The translations under genes and the position numbers were made by a program. Under the pieces are notes generated by a model. The model was given only the letters and a program-made list of their open reading frames with translations. It did not search any database and was not told the DNA's origin. Positions 46,210 to 56,905 of a stretch of DNA of 64,000 nt are shown here, piece after piece. Origin of the DNA: Ideonella sp. A 288 (GTDB lineage: Bacteria; Pseudomonadota; Gammaproteobacteria; Burkholderiales; Burkholderiaceae_C); the NCBI RefSeq assembly GCF_002198735.1, contig NZ_MWLO01000134.1:51565-115564 (forward strand), in the 5' to 3' direction. Each line of letters opens with the position of its first letter. The first letter of the stretch is position 1.

Positions 46210-47784
46210 TCACTTCACCGACGTGAACCGCGCCGACGGGCGGTCGTCCGAGCGGTGCACCGTCTCGACGCTCTTCTTCATCGCCCAGGGGCGCAGCTGG
46301 TGATGCAGCGGCACCGTCAGGTGCTCGTCGCGGGTGCGCACCAGGGCCTCGCGGATCAGCGCATTGCGCTTGGCTACGTCGGTCTCGGTCTTCATGGCGT
46401 CGACCAGCTGGTCGACCTTGGCATCGCTGATGCGGCCGAAGTTGAAGTTGCCGTCGGCGCCGGTGGTGCGGGTGCGGATCAGCGACTGCAGCGAGTACTG
46501 CGCGTCGTAGGTCGCCACGCCCCAGCCCAGCAGGTAGGCCGAGGTGTCGAAGTTCTGCACCTTCTGGATGAAGGTGGCCATGCCCTCGGCCGCAAGCTTG
46601 GTCTTGATGCCCACGCGCGCCCACATCGACACGAGGTTCTGGCAGATCTCCTCGTCGTTGACGTAGCGGTTGTTGGGGCAGTTCAGCTGGAACTCGAAGC
46701 CGTTCGGATAGCCGGCCTCGGCGAGCAGGCGCTTGGCCTTCTCGGGATCGGGCTTCAGCGGCTGGTCGATGTCGGGTGAATGGCCATTGACGCCGGGCGC
46801 CACGATGATGGCCGCCGGCATGGACAGCCCGCGCATGGTGGCGCGCTTGATGGCCTCGCGGTCGATGGCGATGTTCAGTGCCTCGCGCACGCGCTTGTCC
46901 TTGAACGGGTTCTTGCCCTTCACGTCGGAGTACTTGAGCTCCGGATTGAAGTGGTCGAGTGCCACGAAGATGGTGCGCACCTCGTGGCCGTCGAGGATGG
47001 CCAGCTTGGGGTCGGCGCGCAGGCGCGCCACGTCCTGCGTGGGCAGGTCGGTCACCATGTCGACGTCGCCCGACAGCAGGGCGGCCACGCGGGTGGCATC
47101 GGCCTTGATCGGCGTGTACACCACCTCGGTGACGTTGCCGGCGGGCTTGTCCCAGCCGTCCTTGTTGATCGTCATCGTGACGCGCTGGTCGGGTGTCCAG
47201 CCGGTGATGCGGTAGGTGCCGGTGCCGTTGACGTTGCGCGAGGCGAAGTTCTCTTCCTTGGCCTTGTAGTCCTGCACGTTGGTCGTCTTGTTCTTCTCCG
47301 ACCACGACTTGCTCATGATGAAGAAGTCGGCGATGTTGCGCAGCAGGATCGGGTTCGGCCCGCTCAGCATGAAGTCGACCGTGTGGTCGTCGACCTTGCG
47401 GATCTCGGTGATGCCGGTCACGTAGATGCTCATCGTGCCGGCCGGCTGCTTGATGCGGCCGAACGAGAAGATCACGTCGTCGGCCGTGAAGGGCGAGCCG
47501 TCGTGGAACTTGACGCCCTTGCGCAGTTCGAAGCGCACCTGCGTGGGGCTGATCTGCGTCCACTTGGTGGCCAGCGCCGGCTCCACCTCGTACTTGGCGT
47601 TGTAGCGGGTCAGGCCCTCGTAGGCGTGCTGCAGGATGGCGTTGGTGGTGGCGTGGTTCTGTGAATGCGGGTCGAGCGTCAGGATGTCGTTCTGTGCGGC
47701 CCACCGCAGCGTGGTGGCATGCACCGGCGAAAGGGCCAATCCGGCCAGTACCACGGCGCTGGCCAACATGAACCTGGGTTTCAT
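46210..47784 (-). CDS. ABC transporter substrate-binding protein, peptide/nickel type (SBP_bac_5)
   Basis: 524 residues with a Sec signal peptide (FMLASAVVLAGLALSPVHA). The body follows the DppA/OppA pattern: LRWAAQNDILTLDPHSQNH, EPALATKWTQISPTQVRFELR, GVKFHDGSPFTADDVIFSF and, later, NPFKDKRVREALNIAIDREAI. Binds di- or oligopeptides or other ligands in the periplasm. No permease or ATPase genes lie beside it, so it either serves a transporter encoded elsewhere or the permeases were lost. Convergent with the amidohydrolase gene; together they could act on an imported peptide-like compound. Confidence 0.92.
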   Translation of the reverse strand: MKPRFMLASAVVLAGLALSPVHATTLRWAAQNDILTLDPHSQNHATTNAILQHAYEGLTRYNAKYEVEPALATKWTQISPTQVRFELRKGVKFHDGSPFTADDVIFSFGRIKQPAGTMSIYVTGITEIRKVDDHTVDFMLSGPNPILLRNIADFFIMSKSWSEKNKTTNVQDYKAKEENFASRNVNGTGTYRITGWTPDQRVTMTINKDGWDKPAGNVTEVVYTPIKADATRVAALLSGDVDMVTDLPTQDVARLRADPKLAILDGHEVRTIFVALDHFNPELKYSDVKGKNPFKDKRVREALNIAIDREAIKRATMRGLSMPAAIIVAPGVNGHSPDIDQPLKPDPEKAKRLLAEAGYPNGFEFQLNCPNNRYVNDEEICQNLVSMWARVGIKTKLAAEGMATFIQKVQNFDTSAYLLGWGVATYDAQYSLQSLIRTRTTGADGNFNFGRISDAKVDQLVDAMKTETDVAKRNALIREALVRTRDEHLTVPLHHQLRPWAMKKSVETVHRSDDRPSARFTSVK

Positions 47785-47853
47785 CGACGAGACTCCTAGA
47801 GGAAGGCGAAGGCTGGGGATGCTAGCCGCATCCGCCCGTGCGGGCGCAGAGGA

Positions 47854-48213
47854 TTACCCCGCAGCGGGGTCAGCCTTCGCAGCGCCCCTGGGTGCGCCGT
47901 GCTGCGCCACCAGGTCGCAATCGCAGCCTGTGCCTGCGGCGATCCATCGTCGTGCGCCCCGCGACAGGGCGTCTGCAGCCCAGGCAGGCAGCCACGGCAG
48001 CACCTCGGCGGGTGCCTGCACCAGCCCGCATCGGTAGTGCGTCCCCGCGTCGTGCCAGCGCAGCGCGACACAGGCGCCGTGGCGCCGGCGGCTGAGCAGC
48101 ACGCCGGCAGGGCAGGGCGCCCAGGTGCAGCAGACGCCGCAGCCGTTGCAGGGCGCACCCTCGGCCGGCTTGGGGGGCGCCGCGGGGTGCAGGTGGATGA
48201 TTCGAGCGTCCAT
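47854..48213 (-). CDS. Small cysteine-cluster protein (YkgJ-like)
   Basis: 119 residues with the motif CNGCGVCCTW near residue 23 and further Cys at C34, C48 and C62, then C-terminal CDCD. This resembles the YkgJ/UPF0153 family of zinc- or iron-chelating cysteine-cluster proteins, whose role is unknown. ATG at 48213 gives MDARIIHLHP. It is transcribed away from sucA and towards the binding-protein gene, 69 bases apart. The N-terminus is Pro/Ala-rich and the C-terminus Gly/Ala-rich. Confidence 0.75.
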   Translation of the reverse strand: MDARIIHLHPAAPPKPAEGAPCNGCGVCCTWAPCPAGVLLSRRRHGACVALRWHDAGTHYRCGLVQAPAEVLPWLPAWAADALSRGARRWIAAGTGCDCDLVAQHGAPRGAAKADPAAG

Positions 48214-48369
48214 CGAGCGCACAGTTTGTGCCGCGCCGATGCCGTGCTGTCAGGAAATTAGAAGGGTTGCCGGTGTGTAATCCACCGGCGGGGCAACAGG
48301 GCAAGAGTGATAAAGTCCCGCGCCTGAAGAGACCGTTCCTTTCGTGTCCCCTTGCTGTCCGAGACAAGA

Positions 48370-48467
48370 GCAAGGCGGGTCGCAATCCGCCAACCGGTGA
48401 AGCCGGGCCGCGGAAGGTTGATCAACCCATCGAAGCCCTGGAAACCGGGGTAAAAGGTGAGCGAGCG
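48370..48467 (+). ncRNA. sucA RNA motif candidate (sucA 5' leader)
   Basis: The 254-base gap before sucA is structured near the gene: GGCGG/CCGCC (48374-48391), CCGG/CCGG (48394-48406), the palindrome GGTTGATCAACC (48416-48427) and CCCTGG/CCGGGG (48436-48450), followed by AAAAGGTGAG at the ribosome-binding site. A sucA RNA motif in the 5' leader of sucA is described in Burkholderiales and regarded as a candidate riboswitch or regulatory element. Assignment is by gene and clade; the consensus was not aligned. Confidence 0.55.
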
Positions 48468-51326
48468 ATGATGCAGCAATACAGGTCCAACTCGTACCTG
48501 TTCGGGGGCAATGCCCCATATGTCGAAGAGCTTTACGAGGCCTACCTCGACAACCCCGGCAGCGTGCCCGACAACTGGCGCACCTACTTCGACAACCTGC
48601 AGAACGTTCCGGCCACCGATGGCTCGGAAGCACGCGACGTGGCCCACGCGCCGGTCGTCGAATCGTTCGCTCAGCGTGCCAAGGCCAATGCCTTTGCCCT
48701 GAAGGCCAGTTCCGCCGACCTGGCGGTGGCGCGCAAGCAGGTGCACGTGCAGTCGCTGATCGCAGCCTACCGATTCCTCGGTTCGCGGTGGGCCGACCTC
48801 GATCCGCTCAAGCGCACCGAGCGCGCCAAGATCCCCGAACTGGAACCGGCGTTCTACGACCTGACCGAGTCCGACATGGACATCACGTTCAGCGCCGCGA
48901 ACACCTACTTCAGCAAGGCCGAGAACATGAGCCTGCGGGAGATCCTGCAGGCGCTGCGCGAAACCTATTGCGGCTCGATCGGTGCGGAGTTCATGCACTG
49001 CACCGACCCCACCGAGAAGCGCTGGTGGCAGGAGCGGCTCGAATCCATCCGCAGCAAGCCCAGCTTCAGTATCGACGAGAAGAAGCACATCCTCGACCGC
49101 CTCACCGCGGCCGAAGGCCTCGAGCGCTACCTGCACACGAAGTACGTCGGCCAGAAGCGCTTCTCGCTCGAAGGCGGCGAGAGCTTCATCGCGTCGATGG
49201 ACGAACTGGTGCAGCGCGCCGGTGCCAAGGGCGTGCAGGAGATGGTCATCGGCATGGCCCACCGCGGCCGCCTGAACGTGCTGGTCAACACCTTGGGCAA
49301 GATGCCCAAGGACCTGTTTGCCGAGTTCGACCACACCGCGCCCGAGCACCTGCCGTCCGGTGACGTCAAGTACCACCAGGGCTTCTCGAGCGACATCACC
49401 ACCCCCGGCGGCCCGCTCCACCTGAGCCTGGCCTTCAACCCCTCGCACCTCGAGATCGTCAACCCGGTGGTCGAGGGCTCGGTCAAGGCGCGCATGGAAC
49501 GCCGCGGCGACAAGACCGGCGCGCAGGTGCTGCCCGTGCTGGTGCACGGTGACGCCGCCTTCGCCGGCCAGGGTGTCGTGATGGAGACGCTGGCGCTGGC
49601 GCAGACGCGCGGCTACTACACCGGCGGCACCATGCACCTGGTGATCAACAACCAGATCGGCTTCACCACCAGCGACCCGCGCGACAGCCGCTCCACGCTG
49701 TACTGCTCCGACGTCGTCAAGATGATCGAGGCCCCGGTGCTGCACGTGAACGGCGACGACCCCGAAGCCGTGGTGCTGTGCACCCAGATCGCACTCGACT
49801 ATCGCCAGCAGTTCAACAAGGACGTGGTCGTCGACATCATCTGCTTCCGCAAGCTGGGCCACAACGAGCAGGACACCCCCGCGCTCACCCAGCCGCTGAT
49901 GTACAAGAAGATCGCCCAGCACCCGGGCACGCGCCGGCTGTATGGCGAGAAGCTCGTGGCGCAGAACGTGCTGCCCGAGGACGGCCCCGACCTGATGGTC
50001 AAGGAACTGCGCGCTGCCTTCGACGCCGGCCGCCACACGATGGACCCGGTGCTCACCAACTTCAAGAGCAAGTACGCCGTCGACTGGTCGCCGTACCTGG
50101 GCAAGAAGTGGACGGACTCCGCCGACACGGCCCTGCCGCTGTCCGAGATCAAGCGCCTGGCCGAGCGCGTCACCACCATCCCCACCAGCTTCAAGGCCCA
50201 CCCGCTGGTCGAGAAGGTCATCGCCGACCGCGCCGCGATGGGCCGAGGCGAGATCAATGTCGACTGGGGCATGGGCGAGCACCTGGCCTATGCCTCCCTG
50301 GTGGCCAGCGGCTATGCAGTGCGCCTGTCCGGCGAAGACTGTGGCCGCGGCACCTTCGTGCACCGCCATGCCGTGCTGCACGACCAGAACCGCGAGAAGT
50401 GGGACACCGGCATCTACACGCCGCTGGAACACATCGCCGACAACCAGGCGCCCTTCGTCGTCATCGACTCCATCCTGTCCGAAGAGGCGGTGCTGGGATT
50501 CGAGTACGGCTACGCCAGCGCCGAGCCCAACACGCTGACCATCTGGGAAGGCCAGTTCGGCGACTTCGTCAATGGTGCGCAGGTCGTGATCGACCAGTTC
50601 ATCGCCTCGGGTGAAGTGAAGTGGGGCCGTGCCAACGGCATCACGCTGATGCTGCCGCACGGCTATGAAGGCCAGGGCCCCGAGCACAGCTCGGCTCGCC
50701 TCGAGCGATTCATGCAGCTGGCCGCGGACAACAACATGCAGATCGTGCAGCCGACCTCGGCCAGCCAGATCTTCCATGTGCTGCGCCGGCAGATGGTGCG
50801 CATGTTCCGCAAGCCGCTGATCATCATGACGCCGAAGTCGCTGCTGCGGAACAAGGACGCCACCTCGCCGCTGACCGAATTCACCAAGGGCGAGTTCCGC
50901 ACGGTGATCACCGAGCAGAACCCCGAGATCGTGGCCGACAAGGTCAAGCGCATCATCGCCTGCTCGGGCAAGGTGTACTACGACCTCGTCAAGAAGCGCG
51001 AAGAGAAGAAGTCCTACGACACGGCCGTCATCCGCGTGGAGCAGCTGTACCCGTTCCCGCACAAGGCGTTCGCCGCTGAACTCAAGCGTTATCCCAACCT
51101 GACCGATGTGGTCTGGTGCCAGGACGAACCGCAGAATCAGGGCGCCTGGTTCTTCGTGCAGCACTACATCCACGAGAACATGCAGGAAGGGCAGAAGCTC
51201 GGCTACGCCGGCCGCCCCGCGTCGGCCTCGCCGGCGGTGGGCTATGCGCACCTGCACCAGGAGCAGCAGAAGGCCTTGCTCGAGCAGGCCTACGCCAAGC
51301 TCAAGGGTTTCGTCCTGTCCAAATGA
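48468..51326 (+). CDS. sucA: 2-oxoglutarate dehydrogenase E1 component
   Basis: 952-residue thiamine diphosphate enzyme decarboxylating 2-oxoglutarate in the TCA cycle. The N-terminus YLFGGNAPYVEELYEAYL is the E2-contacting segment; active-site and cofactor blocks are MAHRGRLNVLVNTLGK, HGDAAFAGQGVVMETL and VINNQIGFTTSDPRDSRS, and the C-terminal part ends with EEPQNQGAW-like DEPQNQGAWFFVQHYI. ATG at 48468 (a second ATG follows directly) is preceded by AAAAGGTGAG and gives the family length. odhB and lpdA follow in the same direction. Confidence 0.97.
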   Translation: MMQQYRSNSYLFGGNAPYVEELYEAYLDNPGSVPDNWRTYFDNLQNVPATDGSEARDVAHAPVVESFAQRAKANAFALKASSADLAVARKQVHVQSLIAAYRFLGSRWADLDPLKRTERAKIPELEPAFYDLTESDMDITFSAANTYFSKAENMSLREILQALRETYCGSIGAEFMHCTDPTEKRWWQERLESIRSKPSFSIDEKKHILDRLTAAEGLERYLHTKYVGQKRFSLEGGESFIASMDELVQRAGAKGVQEMVIGMAHRGRLNVLVNTLGKMPKDLFAEFDHTAPEHLPSGDVKYHQGFSSDITTPGGPLHLSLAFNPSHLEIVNPVVEGSVKARMERRGDKTGAQVLPVLVHGDAAFAGQGVVMETLALAQTRGYYTGGTMHLVINNQIGFTTSDPRDSRSTLYCSDVVKMIEAPVLHVNGDDPEAVVLCTQIALDYRQQFNKDVVVDIICFRKLGHNEQDTPALTQPLMYKKIAQHPGTRRLYGEKLVAQNVLPEDGPDLMVKELRAAFDAGRHTMDPVLTNFKSKYAVDWSPYLGKKWTDSADTALPLSEIKRLAERVTTIPTSFKAHPLVEKVIADRAAMGRGEINVDWGMGEHLAYASLVASGYAVRLSGEDCGRGTFVHRHAVLHDQNREKWDTGIYTPLEHIADNQAPFVVIDSILSEEAVLGFEYGYASAEPNTLTIWEGQFGDFVNGAQVVIDQFIASGEVKWGRANGITLMLPHGYEGQGPEHSSARLERFMQLAADNNMQIVQPTSASQIFHVLRRQMVRMFRKPLIIMTPKSLLRNKDATSPLTEFTKGEFRTVITEQNPEIVADKVKRIIACSGKVYYDLVKKREEKKSYDTAVIRVEQLYPFPHKAFAAELKRYPNLTDVVWCQDEPQNQGAWFFVQHYIHENMQEGQKLGYAGRPASASPAVGYAHLHQEQQKALLEQAYAKLKGFVLSK

Positions 51327-51378
51327 CCAGTCGCCTCCAGGCCCGTGCGCAGTGCGCCGGGCCGGGGTGCGGGTGAGC

Positions 51379-51400
51379 GGCCGGCGCCGAGGCGCCGGCC
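51379..51400 (+). other. Strong hairpin between sucA and odhB
   Basis: GGCCGGCGCC-GA-GGCGCCGGCC, a perfect 10-bp inverted repeat 53 bases after the sucA stop and 40 bases before odhB, with no T tract. It may stabilise the sucA message or tune the E1:E2 ratio rather than terminate. Confidence 0.6.
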
Positions 51401-51439
51401 CCACCCGCGCGGCATCCAGAACACGCACCGAGAAACATC

Positions 51440-52702
<1,263 letters not shown>

Positions 52703-52713
52703 GCGAGAAGACG

Positions 52714-54141
52714 ATGAGCAAGCAATTCGACGTCATCGTCATCGGCGGCGGACCCGGCGGCTACATCGCCGCCATCCGCGCCGCGCAACTCGGCTTCAGC
52801 GTCGCCTGCATCGACGAGTGGAAGAACGACAAGGGCGGCCCCGCCCCCGGTGGCACCTGCACCAACGTCGGCTGCATTCCGTCCAAGGCGCTGCTGCAGT
52901 CGTCCGAGCACTACGAGCAGGCCGCGCACCACTTCGGCGACCACGGCATCACGCTGTCGAACCTGAAGATGGACGTGGCCACGATGGTCGGCCGCAAGAA
53001 CGCCGTCGTGAAGCAGAACAACGACGGCATCCTGTACCTGCTGAAGAAGAACAAGGTCACGTTCTTCCACGGCCGCGGCGCGTTCGCGAAGGCCGTCGAG
53101 GCCGGCTACGAGCTGACCGTGAGCGGCGCCGCCGAGGAGTCGATCACCGGCAAGCACGTCATCGTGGCCACCGGCTCGAATGCGCGCCAGTTGCCCGGCG
53201 CGGCCTTCGACGAGGACCGTATCCTGTCCAACGACGGTGCGCTGCGCATCGGTGCCGTGCCCAAGACGCTGGGCGTCGTGGGCTCGGGCGTGATCGGCCT
53301 CGAGATGGGCTCGGTCTGGCGCCGCCTGGGTGCCGAGGTCACGATCCTCGAAGCCCTGCCGGGCTTCCTGGGCGCGGCCGACGAGGGCGTGGCCAAGGAG
53401 GCGCTGAAGGCCTTCACCAAGCAGGGCCTGAAGTTCGAGTTCGGCGTCAAGATCTCCGAGGTCAAGACTTCGAAGAAGGGCGTCTCGGTGGCCTATGCCA
53501 ACGCCAAGGGCGAGGCCGTCACGCTCGACGTGGAACGCCTCATCGTCTCGATCGGCCGCGTGCCCAACACCACGGGCCTGAACCCCGACGCGGTGGGCCT
53601 GAAGCTCGACGAGCGCGGCGCCATCGTCGTCGACGGCGAGTGCCGCACCAACCTGCCCAATGTCTGGGCGGTGGGTGACGTGGTGCGCGGCCCGATGCTC
53701 GCGCACAAGGCCGAGGAAGAAGGCGTGGCCGTGGCCGAGCGCATCGCCGGCCAGCACGGGCACGTCAACTTCGACACGATCCCGTGGGTCATCTACACCT
53801 CGCCCGAGATCGCCTGGGTGGGCCAGACCGAGCAGCAGCTCAAGGCCTCGGGCCGCGCCTACAAGGCCGGCCAGTTCCCGTTCCTGGCCAACGGCCGTGC
53901 GCGGGCTCTGGGCGACACCACCGGCTTCGTCAAGTTCCTGGCCGATGCCAAGACCGACGAGATCCTGGGCGTGCACATCGTCGGGCCGTTTGCCAGCGAG
54001 TTGATCGCCGAGGCGGTGGTGGCGATGGAGTTCAAGGCCTCGGCCGAGGACATCGCCCGCATCTGCCATGCCCACCCGTCGCTGTCAGAGGCGACCAAGG
54101 AAGCGGCCCTGGCCGTCGACAAGCGCACGCTCAACTTCTGA
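52714..54141 (+). CDS. lpdA: Dihydrolipoyl dehydrogenase (E3)
   Basis: 475-residue FAD disulfide reductase. The FAD motif is [12 protein letters not shown], the redox pair is C49 and C54 in [12 protein letters not shown], the NAD motif is [12 protein letters not shown], and the C-terminal catalytic His-Glu is in [14 protein letters not shown]. Reoxidises lipoyl groups of OdhB with NAD+. ATG at 52714, 11 bases after odhB. Being in the sucA operon it is probably the E3 of this complex, though the pyruvate complex may share it. Confidence 0.97.
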   Translation: MSKQFDVIVIGGGPGGYIAAIRAAQLGFSVACIDEWKNDKGGPAPGGTCTNVGCIPSKALLQSSEHYEQAAHHFGDHGITLSNLKMDVATMVGRKNAVVKQNNDGILYLLKKNKVTFFHGRGAFAKAVEAGYELTVSGAAEESITGKHVIVATGSNARQLPGAAFDEDRILSNDGALRIGAVPKTLGVVGSGVIGLEMGSVWRRLGAEVTILEALPGFLGAADEGVAKEALKAFTKQGLKFEFGVKISEVKTSKKGVSVAYANAKGEAVTLDVERLIVSIGRVPNTTGLNPDAVGLKLDERGAIVVDGECRTNLPNVWAVGDVVRGPMLAHKAEEEGVAVAERIAGQHGHVNFDTIPWVIYTSPEIAWVGQTEQQLKASGRAYKAGQFPFLANGRARALGDTTGFVKFLADAKTDEILGVHIVGPFASELIAEAVVAMEFKASAEDIARICHAHPSLSEATKEAALAVDKRTLNF

Positions 54142-54181
54142 GCCGCGGCGCAGCCGGCCGGATTCGGTCGGCGACAATGAC

Positions 54182-54208
54182 GAGGGGCGGCACCACAGGC
54201 CGCCCCTC
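54182..54208 (+). terminator. Hairpin after the sucA-odhB-lpdA operon
   Basis: GAGGGGCGG (54182-54190) pairs with CCGCCCCTC (54200-54208). A strong stem, but followed by GTCGCA rather than a T tract, so its strength as a terminator is uncertain. Confidence 0.55.
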
Positions 54209-54257
54209 GTCGCATCCGAACCCGGCACATCGGCGTCCCGACCACCCCTGCGAGCGC

Positions 54258-55358
54258 ATGACCTCCGTCACCGAGCTCTACCACCAGACCCTGGGCGAAC
54301 GCGGCTACCACAGCGACCCGGCCCAGCTGAACGCTGTTGCGGCGCTGCAGCGCTGCCAGGACGAATGGGCCGCCTACAAGGCGCGTCGTGCCAATGCCGT
54401 GACCAAGCTGCTGGTGCGCCCGCCGATCCCGCGCGGGGTGTACATGTTCGGCGGCGTCGGCCGCGGCAAGAGCTTCCTGATGGACTGCTTCTTCCAGGCC
54501 GTGCCACTGACGCGCAAGACCCGGCTGCACTTCCACGAGTTCATGCGCGAGGTGCACCGCGAACTGCAGGATCTCAAGGGCGTGCAGAACCCGCTCGACG
54601 AACTGGGCCGGCGCATCGCGCGGCGCTTTCGGCTGATCTGCTTCGACGAATTCCACGTGGCCGACGTCACCGACGCGATGATCCTGCACCGGCTGCTCGA
54701 CGCGCTGTTCGCCAACCGGGTGTCCATCGTCACCACGTCCAACTTCCACCCCGACGGCCTGTACCCCAATGGCCTGCACCGCGACCGCATCCTGCCCGCC
54801 ATCGAGCTGCTGAAGAGCCGGCTCGAGGTCATCAACGTCGATGCCGGCACCGACTATCGCGCCCGCACGATGGAGCAGGTGCAGATGTACCACTCGCCGC
54901 TGGGCGAAGCCGCCGAGGCCGAGCTCGAGCGCACCTTCACCGAACTGGCCGAGGCCCGCGACGAGAGCCCCGTGCTGCACATCGAGCACCGCGAACTGCG
55001 TGCCGTGCGGCGCGCCGGCGGCGTGGTGTGGTTCGACTTCCGCACGCTGTGTGGCGGCCCGCGCTCGCAGAACGACTACCTCGAGATCGCCCAGCAGTTC
55101 CACACCGTCGTGCTGTCCAACGTGCCGCAGATGCCGCCGCGCCTGGCCAGCGAGGCGCGTCGCTTCACCCTGCTGGTCGATGTGCTGTACGACCGCCGCG
55201 TCAAGCTGATCGTCTCGGCCGCGGTGCCGGCCGATCAGCTCTACACCGAAGGTCCGCTCGCCCACGAGTTCCCGCGCACCGTGTCGCGGCTGCAGGAGAT
55301 GCAGTCGGCCGAGTACCTGGCGCAGGACCGCCGCGAGGTGGACACCGGCATCACCTGA
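54258..55358 (+). CDS. zapE: Cell division protein ZapE (AFG1-like ATPase)
   Basis: 366 residues. Walker A is GGVGRGKS (residues 65-72), Walker B LICFDEFHVADVTDAMI, sensor-like VTTSNFHPDGLYPNGLHRDRILP, with the family ending DVLYDRRVKLIVSA and EFPRTVSRLQEMQS. E. coli ZapE interacts with FtsZ and affects ring stability under stress. ATG at 54258 gives the family N-terminus MTSVTELYHQTL. It lies after the sucA operon, separated by a hairpin. Confidence 0.94.
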   Translation: MTSVTELYHQTLGERGYHSDPAQLNAVAALQRCQDEWAAYKARRANAVTKLLVRPPIPRGVYMFGGVGRGKSFLMDCFFQAVPLTRKTRLHFHEFMREVHRELQDLKGVQNPLDELGRRIARRFRLICFDEFHVADVTDAMILHRLLDALFANRVSIVTTSNFHPDGLYPNGLHRDRILPAIELLKSRLEVINVDAGTDYRARTMEQVQMYHSPLGEAAEAELERTFTELAEARDESPVLHIEHRELRAVRRAGGVVWFDFRTLCGGPRSQNDYLEIAQQFHTVVLSNVPQMPPRLASEARRFTLLVDVLYDRRVKLIVSAAVPADQLYTEGPLAHEFPRTVSRLQEMQSAEYLAQDRREVDTGIT

Positions 55359-55363
55359 ACGCC

Positions 55364-56056
55364 ATGCGACACCTCTCGTCGATCCTGGCGCTGACGGCCT
55401 GCGCCATCGCGGCGTCGATGAATCCGGTGGCGGCCCAGCAGCCGGTGGATCCGGTGCAGACCGAGCGCATCCGGCAGGAGCGGCGCGAGGTCGAAGCGCG
55501 GCACCAGGCCGCCGTGGCCGCCTGTGCCGCCGTCTTCGCCAGCAACGCCTGCCTCGACCGGGCGCGCACCGACCGGCGCGAGGCCCTCGACCGCCTGCGC
55601 CACGAGGAACTGGTGCTGGACGACGCCCGTCGGAAGGAACGTGCCGCGCGGCGGTTGCAGGCCATCGAATCGAAGACCTCCGCCGCCGATGCCCGCCAGG
55701 CCAGCGACCCCCCATCGCCGCGAGCGCCAAAGTCGGCCGCATCGCAGCCCTCGGCGCGGGCCAGCGCGGCAAGCCGGGCGAGCGAGGCGGCCGCCGCCTC
55801 GCCGCCGGCATCGGCTGCGGTTCAGCGGCAACGGTCGTCGATGGTCCTCAAGGAGCCCGAGGCCGCCCGCGCGGAGCGGGCCCAACAGGCCGAGCGCCGG
55901 CGCCTCGAGGCCCAGCAGCATCGGGACAAGGTGCTCGAGCGCAATGCGGCCCGCGACCGCACCCGCCCACCCGCGGCCGGGCTGCCCGTGCCGTCGATCG
56001 TGCCCGTGCCGCTGTCTGCATCGGCTGCTGCGTCGGCCGCCCGGCCGGTTCGCTGA
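55364..56056 (+). CDS. Exported coiled-coil/low-complexity protein of unknown function
   Basis: 230 residues starting five bases after zapE. A signal peptide (SILALTACAIAASMNPVAAQ) is followed by an Arg/Glu-rich helical region (ERIRQERREVEARHQAAVAAC and KERAARRLQAIESK, about residues 35-110) with two Cys at about 53 and 62 (AVAACAAVFASNACLDRAR), then an Ala/Ser/Pro stretch and a second Arg/Glu helix. I recognise the general type, common in Burkholderiales behind zapE, but no defined domain. The paired Cys in an exported protein suggest a disulfide. Confidence 0.7.
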   Translation: MRHLSSILALTACAIAASMNPVAAQQPVDPVQTERIRQERREVEARHQAAVAACAAVFASNACLDRARTDRREALDRLRHEELVLDDARRKERAARRLQAIESKTSAADARQASDPPSPRAPKSAASQPSARASAASRASEAAAASPPASAAVQRQRSSMVLKEPEAARAERAQQAERRRLEAQQHRDKVLERNAARDRTRPPAAGLPVPSIVPVPLSASAAASAARPVR

Positions 56057-56107
56057 GCTGGCACGCCGAACCGGCACGCTGTAGTGCGCGGTGCCGGCCG
56101 GTGCACT

Positions 56108-56878
56108 TCAACCGAGGGGTTCGACCCGCAACATGGCCAGCGACAGGTTGTCGCCGCCGCCTCGAGCCCGCTGCCGGGCTTTCGAGACCAGCAACTCGCT
56201 CGATTCGCGCGGGGGCAAAGCCTGCACGGTGGCGCCCAGTTCGCGCGGGCTGAAGTAGTGCCACAGGCCGTCGCTGCAGCACAGCAGGGTGTCGCCGGGC
56301 AACAGGCGGTCGATGCGCCCCAGCGTCAACGGCGGGTCGGCCTGCGTGCCCAGGCAGCCGGTCAGCAGGTTGGCTTGCGGGTGGGTGTTGGCCTGCTCTT
56401 CGCTGATCTTGCCTTCGTCGATCAGGCGTTGCACGTACGAATGGTCCATCGTGCGAGACACCATATCGGCGCCGCGAAAGTGGTACACCCGCGAGTCGCC
56501 GGCGTGCACGAAGTCGCACGACAGGTTGGGGCTCAACAGGAACGCGGCGATCGTGCTGTGTGGCTCTTCTTCGGCGGTGATGGCCGTGAGCTTGATCATC
56601 AGGTGCGATTCGTTCACCAGTTGCCGTAGCGCCTCGGCGGGGTCGTCCTTGGCCGGGAGGTAGCGGTCGAACAGCTGGTGAGCGGTGAGGATGACCTGGT
56701 CAGAGGCCTTTCGGCCGCCGCTCTTGCCGCCCATCCCGTCGGCCAGCACGGCCAGCAGGCAACCCTGTACGCGGCTGTGGGCGATGATGTCGACCTGGTC
56801 TTGCTGGTAGGTGCGGTCACCGCGGTGCAGCGCCGTCGTGGCAACCAGCCGGTAGGGCGAAGTAGGGAGCGCGCTCAT
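56108..56878 (-). CDS. PP2C-type serine/threonine protein phosphatase
   Basis: 256 residues of the PPM family. Metal-binding and catalytic motifs are in order: RGDRTYQQDQV at the N-terminus, LAVLADGMGGKSGG (about residues 43-56), FVHAGDSRVYHFR, LLCCSDGLWHYF and GGGDNLSLAMLRV at the C-terminus. Dephosphorylates Ser/Thr in the cytoplasm. No protein kinase, FHA or secretion partner gene lies beside it; it is divergent from the DUF465 gene with 27 bases between starts, so their promoters overlap coding sequence. Confidence 0.93.
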   Translation of the reverse strand: MSALPTSPYRLVATTALHRGDRTYQQDQVDIIAHSRVQGCLLAVLADGMGGKSGGRKASDQVILTAHQLFDRYLPAKDDPAEALRQLVNESHLMIKLTAITAEEEPHSTIAAFLLSPNLSCDFVHAGDSRVYHFRGADMVSRTMDHSYVQRLIDEGKISEEQANTHPQANLLTGCLGTQADPPLTLGRIDRLLPGDTLLCCSDGLWHYFSPRELGATVQALPPRESSELLVSKARQRARGGGDNLSLAMLRVEPLG

Positions 56879-56905
56879 TGCGCCTGACTATAAACTCAAG
56901 CCGCC

